The translations under genes were made by a program, and so were the position numbers. Positions 14,459 through 17,170 of a stretch of 17,170 nt of DNA are shown here, one piece after another (within the stretch, counting starts at the first letter, position 1; the number at the start of each line of letters is the position of its first letter). The stretch spans positions 1 to 17,170 of the forward strand of contig JAQWCT010000012.1 in assembly GCA_028705785.1 (NCBI GenBank), read 5' to 3'. Origin of the DNA: Sulfurospirillaceae bacterium. Its GTDB lineage: Bacteria; Campylobacterota; Campylobacteria; Campylobacterales; Sulfurospirillaceae. The notes under the pieces were generated by a model. It was not told where the DNA came from. It did not search any database and saw only the letters and a program-made list of their open reading frames with translations.

Positions 14459-15400
14459 ATGCGCGCTTTACATGTAAAAGAAAATCCATCGCTAGAATAC
14501 AAAAAAACCATTATGACTGTCGTGGCATTGCTAAGTGTGTATATTGTCTGGGGCAGCACCTATTTGGGGATTAAAATTGCCATCGAAACCTTTCCGCCTT
14601 TTTTAATGGCAGGGATTCGCTTCCTTATCGCAGGAGTGTTTTTGTATGGTTTTGTCGTGCTGAAAGAGAAAAAGCATCCCAAACTTATTGAGTGGAGAGA
14701 TACCACAATCATTGGTACTTTATTACTTTTGGGTGGTAATGGGCTTGTGGTGATTGCTGAAAAAACGATTCCCTCTTCGATTGCTGCTATTGTGATTGCA
14801 ACAGTTCCTTTGTGGATGATTGTGATCGCTTGGCGACTGAAAAGTCAAACGAGACCCAACAAAAGTACGCTTATAGGAACCCTTATCGGTTTTGCTGGTG
14901 TGGTAATTTTGATGTTTCCCTCACACCAAGAGCATTTATATTTTGATACATTTGGGCTTTTGTTAACGCTCTTAGCTGCCATCTTGTGGTCATTAGGCTC
15001 TATTTATTCTCAAAAAGCAATACTCCCAACTTCCGTGATGCTCTCAACTGCCATGCAGATGCTCAGCGGTGGCTTGGTTTTAATCATCGTTGCAACGCTT
15101 TTTGGCGAATGGCAACAGTTTCATATAGAAACGCTCTCTTCGCGCTCGTTGTTGGCTTTCGCATATTTAGTTTTTATTGGCTCTTTAGTAGGCTTTAGTG
15201 CCTATGTATGGCTCTTAAAAAATGTCTCACCCTATCTGGCTTCAACCTATGCCTTTGTCAATCCGATGGTTGCGCTTTTTTTAGGGTATTTTTTTGCCGA
15301 TGAAGTGTTGAGTATGAAAGCATTGATTGCGACGGTGTTGATTATCAGTGCAGTTGTGATGATCACTCTCTCAAAAGCCAAAAAAAGATCACATAAGTAG
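14459..15400 (+). CDS. EamA/DMT-family transporter (YedA-like permease)
   Basis: A 313-aa inner-membrane protein of the drug/metabolite transporter superfamily, whose members mostly export metabolites, amino acids or toxic compounds. Two repeated EamA domains are visible, about residues 20-155 and 170-305, each with about five hydrophobic segments. The first domain opens with the typical YIVWGSTYLGIKIAIETFPP and has FLMAGIRFLIAG; the second ends with AFVNPMVALFLGYFFADE. A lysine-rich cytoplasmic tail (KAKKRSHK) follows. The start ATG has AAGGA (14447-14451) 7 bases upstream. A second ATG at codon 19 lies right before the first membrane segment, but has no comparable Shine-Dalgarno. Codons 3-6 consist of the TTTACATGTAAA palindrome. 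The substrate cannot be told from sequence. The 3' end overlaps the convergent reductase gene by 12 bases. Confidence 0.9.
   Translation: MRALHVKENPSLEYKKTIMTVVALLSVYIVWGSTYLGIKIAIETFPPFLMAGIRFLIAGVFLYGFVVLKEKKHPKLIEWRDTTIIGTLLLLGGNGLVVIAEKTIPSSIAAIVIATVPLWMIVIAWRLKSQTRPNKSTLIGTLIGFAGVVILMFPSHQEHLYFDTFGLLLTLLAAILWSLGSIYSQKAILPTSVMLSTAMQMLSGGLVLIIVATLFGEWQQFHIETLSSRSLLAFAYLVFIGSLVGFSAYVWLLKNVSPYLASTYAFVNPMVALFLGYFFADEVLSMKALIATVLIISAVVMITLSKAKKRSHK
14467..14478 (+). repeat. TTTACATGTAAA copy at the 5' end of the EamA gene
   Basis: A perfect 12-base palindrome 8 bases after the first base of the start codon, read in frame as (A)-L-H-V-K. Flanks are not palindromic. The encoded stretch lies before the first membrane segment, where sequence is little constrained, so it could have been inserted or evolved without harm. 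Confidence 0.7.
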
Positions 15401-16204
15401 CGCATCAATGCGCGCTATCTCCTCAGGGCTGAGTATAAATTCAAAGACACTTAAATCCTCTTTCATATGCTGTGCGGAGGTTGTGCCATTGAGCGGAACA
15501 ATGCCTTGGTGCATCACATAACGGTAGAAAATTTGCGCAGCACTTTTGTTGTAATGTTGGGTAAGCGTTTGGATAATAGGCGAATGTAAAATATGCGGAT
15601 TCGCACTCAGCGTCCAAAAACTTTGATAAATCATCCCTTTTCCTTTTGCCCACACACGAAGCGTTCTATCGTAATGAACATCAGCATAAAAACGATTTTG
15701 AACGAAGGAGGGCTTAATGCGCGCATCTTCAAAGAGTTTGTGCAACAAAGAAGGGTCATAACAGTTGCTAATACCGATATGGCGAACATCTCCTTTGTCA
15801 AAAAGTGATTCAAAGGCTCTCCAAGCTTTGAGTAAATTCACATAAGGGAAAAGGGGTGAATGCAATAAAAAAGAGTCCAGATAGTCTGTTTGTAAATTGT
15901 GTTTAGAAATATCACACGATGAGAGAATCTGCTCTTCTAATGAGGTGTGTGAGTCGTAAGGAACCCTTTGAAGATCTTGACCATTCAGTGGTGTGAACTT
16001 GGTTTGAAGAAAAAGCGCTTCTCGCTTGCCTCCTTGGGAGTAAAAACGGGCACACCCTTCGCCGACGAGTGCTTCTTCATAATGCTTAGGCTGGCACGCC
16101 GTATCAATGCCTCTAAAGCCACTTTCAAGCGCTAAGGCGACCAGATCTGCTGTGCGCTCTTTTTTCCATGCGGTACCGTAAAGCATAGGTGGAATAGTGT
16201 TCAT
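15389..16204 (-). CDS. aldo/keto reductase family protein
   Basis: A 271-aa soluble NAD(P)H-dependent oxidoreductase of the aldo/keto reductase fold, which reduces aldehydes or ketones to alcohols. The full catalytic tetrad is visible: D34 in GIDTA, Y42, K69 in LQTKF, and H115 in FLLHSP. The HIGISNCYD motif of the cofactor side follows, and the C-terminal part ends in the usual SPEEIARIDALL. The start at 16204 (MNTIPPMLYGTAW) is chosen because AAAGGAG (complement of 16210-16216) stands 5 bases before it; an ATG five codons upstream at 16219 would overlap that site. The DTACQPKHYEEALVGEG stretch, in place of the common DTAxxYGNE, points to a less typical AKR subgroup. Physiological substrate unknown. 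It is convergent to the transporter and divergent from the nitroreductase. Confidence 0.9.
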   Translation of the reverse strand: MNTIPPMLYGTAWKKERTADLVALALESGFRGIDTACQPKHYEEALVGEGCARFYSQGGKREALFLQTKFTPLNGQDLQRVPYDSHTSLEEQILSSCDISKHNLQTDYLDSFLLHSPLFPYVNLLKAWRAFESLFDKGDVRHIGISNCYDPSLLHKLFEDARIKPSFVQNRFYADVHYDRTLRVWAKGKGMIYQSFWTLSANPHILHSPIIQTLTQHYNKSAAQIFYRYVMHQGIVPLNGTTSAQHMKEDLSVFEFILSPEEIARIDALLM

Positions 16205-16221
16205 GAAAACTCCTTTCATTT

Positions 16222-16227
16222 ATTATA
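16222..16227 (-). promoter_or_regulatory. candidate -10 box of the aldo/keto reductase gene
   Basis: On the minus strand TATAAT, a perfect -10 hexamer, lies 18 bases before the start at 16204. Transcription would begin next to the Shine-Dalgarno, giving a very short leader, which weakens the call. Confidence 0.3.
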
Positions 16228-16254
16228 GATAAACAAATTTTCAAAGGTGCTGTT

Positions 16255-16282
16255 TTTACATGATTAAACTTTACATGTAAAG
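16255..16282 (+). repeat. double TTTACATG motif in the divergent intergenic region
   Basis: CTTTACATGTAAAG (16269-16282) is a perfect 14-base palindrome containing TTTACATGTAAA. Fourteen bases upstream lies a degenerate copy, TTTACATGA (16255-16263). The pair occupies the middle of the gap between the divergent reductase and nitroreductase genes, where an operator would be expected; but the same motif is scattered elsewhere, so a regulator site is not certain. Confidence 0.65.
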
Positions 16283-16303
16283 ACATTGATAGTCTTCAAG
16301 TAG

Positions 16304-16309
16304 TAGAAT
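16304..16309 (+). promoter_or_regulatory. possible -10 box of the SagB-like gene
   Basis: TAGAAT lies 17 bases before the start codon and 21 bases after the 14-base palindrome. The Shine-Dalgarno AAAGGAG follows at 16315-16321. No matching -35 box is seen at normal spacing. Confidence 0.25.
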
Positions 16310-16326
16310 TTACCAAAGGAGATAAA

Positions 16327-17170
16327 ATGTTAGCATATCATGCCCAAACAATGCACTCTTATCGTTCTGTGAGAATGAAATCACACAGCATTGATTGGGA
16401 ACATCAGCCTAAGCAGTTTAAAATCTATCCCCAAACTTTTACGCGTATACCACTGGGTAAAACAAATCCTCAACATCGCTTTTTATATCTTATCGGTGGT
16501 ATCACTGCACAAAAAAGTTATCCAGGCCATACTTACGCATTGCGAACCAATCCCAGTGCAGGAGCCTTGTATCCGAGCGAAATTTATGTTCAGATTCGAA
16601 GTGTTGAAGGGTTTGTGGATGGTATTTATCATCTCAGCCCTTATGAATCTGCGCTTGTACTTCTTTACCCTTTAAACGCGGAAGAGGGCATAGAATCCTT
16701 TTTACATGTAGGCAAAGTGAGCGGCTTTGTTTTTCTTTTCTCAGCGCTTTATTATCGCTCTTCTTGGAAATACAAACATCGAGCTTTTCGCTATTGTTTA
16801 CACGATACGGGTCATATGCTAGGAACACTTGAAGCTTCTTGTACACTCAGCGATAAAAATTACGAAATTATCTATGATATTGAAAAAAATGCACTCAATA
16901 CGCTCTTTGGCTTTGGCAAAGAGGAGTTTTTTCTATCCTCTGCGATTGTGGGAGAAGTTGATAAAAGCTTTACATGTAAAGCTTTTTCGATGGAACTTCC
17001 TTTGGTGGATGGTACGGGAAGTTTTGAGCAAAATAGTCTTATTGAAAAGACCTATGATGAAACATGTAAACTCTCACTAAATCAACAAACAACAATGTCA
17101 CAGTTTCATTTTGATAAAGAGCGTTTAAAACAAGCTATTTGGCAACGCCGTTCGATTCGAGATTTTACGC
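16327..17170 (+). CDS. SagB/ThcOx-type nitroreductase family protein (3' end outside window)
   Basis: The frame is open from ATG 16327 to the window edge, giving the first 281 residues. AAAGGAG (16315-16321) precedes the start by 5 bases. The N-terminus (YHAQTMHSYRSVRMKSHSIDW...QPKQFKIYP) and RTNPSAGALYPSEIY at residues 73-87 are hallmarks of the FMN-dependent SagB-type dehydrogenases, which oxidise azoline rings in azol(in)e-modified peptides or act alone on unknown substrates. CLHDTGHMLGTL continues the first nitroreductase half; a second one begins at the edge with RRSIRDF (274-280), the usual opening of a nitroreductase domain, so a two-domain protein of about 500 aa is likely. No cyclodehydratase or peptide precursor is in view. 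Three TACATGTA-type motifs lie within the gene. Overlapping frames in other registers are shadows. Confidence 0.85.
   Translation, partial: MLAYHAQTMHSYRSVRMKSHSIDWEHQPKQFKIYPQTFTRIPLGKTNPQHRFLYLIGGITAQKSYPGHTYALRTNPSAGALYPSEIYVQIRSVEGFVDGIYHLSPYESALVLLYPLNAEEGIESFLHVGKVSGFVFLFSALYYRSSWKYKHRAFRYCLHDTGHMLGTLEASCTLSDKNYEIIYDIEKNALNTLFGFGKEEFFLSSAIVGEVDKSFTCKAFSMELPLVDGTGSFEQNSLIEKTYDETCKLSLNQQTTMSQFHFDKERLKQAIWQRRSIRDFT
16701..16710 (+). repeat. TACATGTA copy inside the SagB-like gene
   Basis: TTTACATGTA, with the perfect octamer at 16703-16710, read in frame as L126-H127-V128. The right flank deviates (GGC), so only the left half matches the full 12-base form. Confidence 0.5.
16963..16986 (+). 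repeat. perfect 24-base palindrome inside the SagB-like gene
   Basis: Twelve bases on each side of the centre (16974/16975) are complementary without a mismatch: AAAAGC + TTTACATGTAAA + GCTTTT. It is read in frame across residues 213-220 (S-F-T-C-K-A-F), a different frame from the copy at 14467. A further partial copy, ACATGTAAA, stands at 17062-17070. Confidence 0.8.

Noticed and set aside
16391..16675. 94-residue plus-strand frame within the SagB-like gene
   Set aside because: The overlapping frame from 16327 is open to the window edge and carries the family motifs, so this and the frames at 16634-16846 and 16829-17080 are shadows.
1191..16986. The TACATGTA motif as a restriction-modification target
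   Set aside because: Recognition sites of resident restriction systems are usually avoided, not enriched. Methylation alone remains open, so only the restriction explanation is set aside.
14402..17170. Genomic island with attachment site at the tRNA-Arg
   Set aside because: No integrase, no transposase and no repeat of the tRNA 3' end are seen in the window; only the position is suggestive.
1..17170. CRISPR array or insertion sequence
   Set aside because: No regularly spaced repeats and no transposase or terminal inverted repeats were seen; the TACATGTA copies are irregularly spaced.

Overview
The window reads as a chromosomal segment of a mesophilic, AT-rich bacterium of the Campylobacterota (epsilonproteobacteria). 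The L11-L1-L10-L7/L12-RpoB-RpoC-S12-S7-EF-G order without tuf behind fusA, the protein sequences, and the T-rich, '-35-poor' promoter candidates all fit. rpoB and rpoC are separate, overlapping genes, not one fused gene as in Helicobacter and Wolinella. A Sulfurospirillum-like organism is my best guess, but that rests on overall impression, not on a search.

Layout. Positions 1-2304 carry rplK (lacking only its first base), rplA, rplJ (TTG start) and rplL. Positions 2436-11094 carry rpoB and rpoC, which overlap by 23 bases, closed by a strong intrinsic terminator that includes the rpoC stop codon. A new promoter candidate leads into rpsL (GTG start), rpsG and fusA (11179-14260), closed by a second strong terminator. 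Twelve bases after its T-run begins a tRNA-Arg(CCT). From 14402 on, the conserved block ends. There follow an EamA/DMT-family exporter, a convergent aldo/keto reductase whose 3' end overlaps it by 12 bases, and, divergently, the start of a SagB/ThcOx-type nitroreductase that runs off the right edge. No gene-free stretch exceeds about 135 bases.

How the genes work together. The first nine genes make the ribosomal stalk base and stalk (L11, L10, L7/L12), L1, the two catalytic RNA polymerase subunits, two 30S proteins and the translocase EF-G. The gaps between them are rich in hairpins: a two-hairpin L10-type leader, a long hairpin before rplL, two hairpins before rpoB and terminators after rpoC and fusA. 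These probably set the ratios between stalk proteins, polymerase and elongation factor. The three right-hand genes are accessory and share no obvious pathway.

The most unusual signal is not a gene. The palindrome TACATGTA occurs ten times in 17 kb, where roughly 0.5 would be expected from base composition; five copies are extended to TTACATGTAA and three to TTTACATGTAAA. Copies lie in intergenic hairpins, in a divergent promoter region, next to a start codon and inside genes in two different reading frames. Several are the centre of larger palindromes whose outer arms differ from copy to copy. This looks like a lineage-specific highly iterated palindrome and is the best candidate here for something undescribed.
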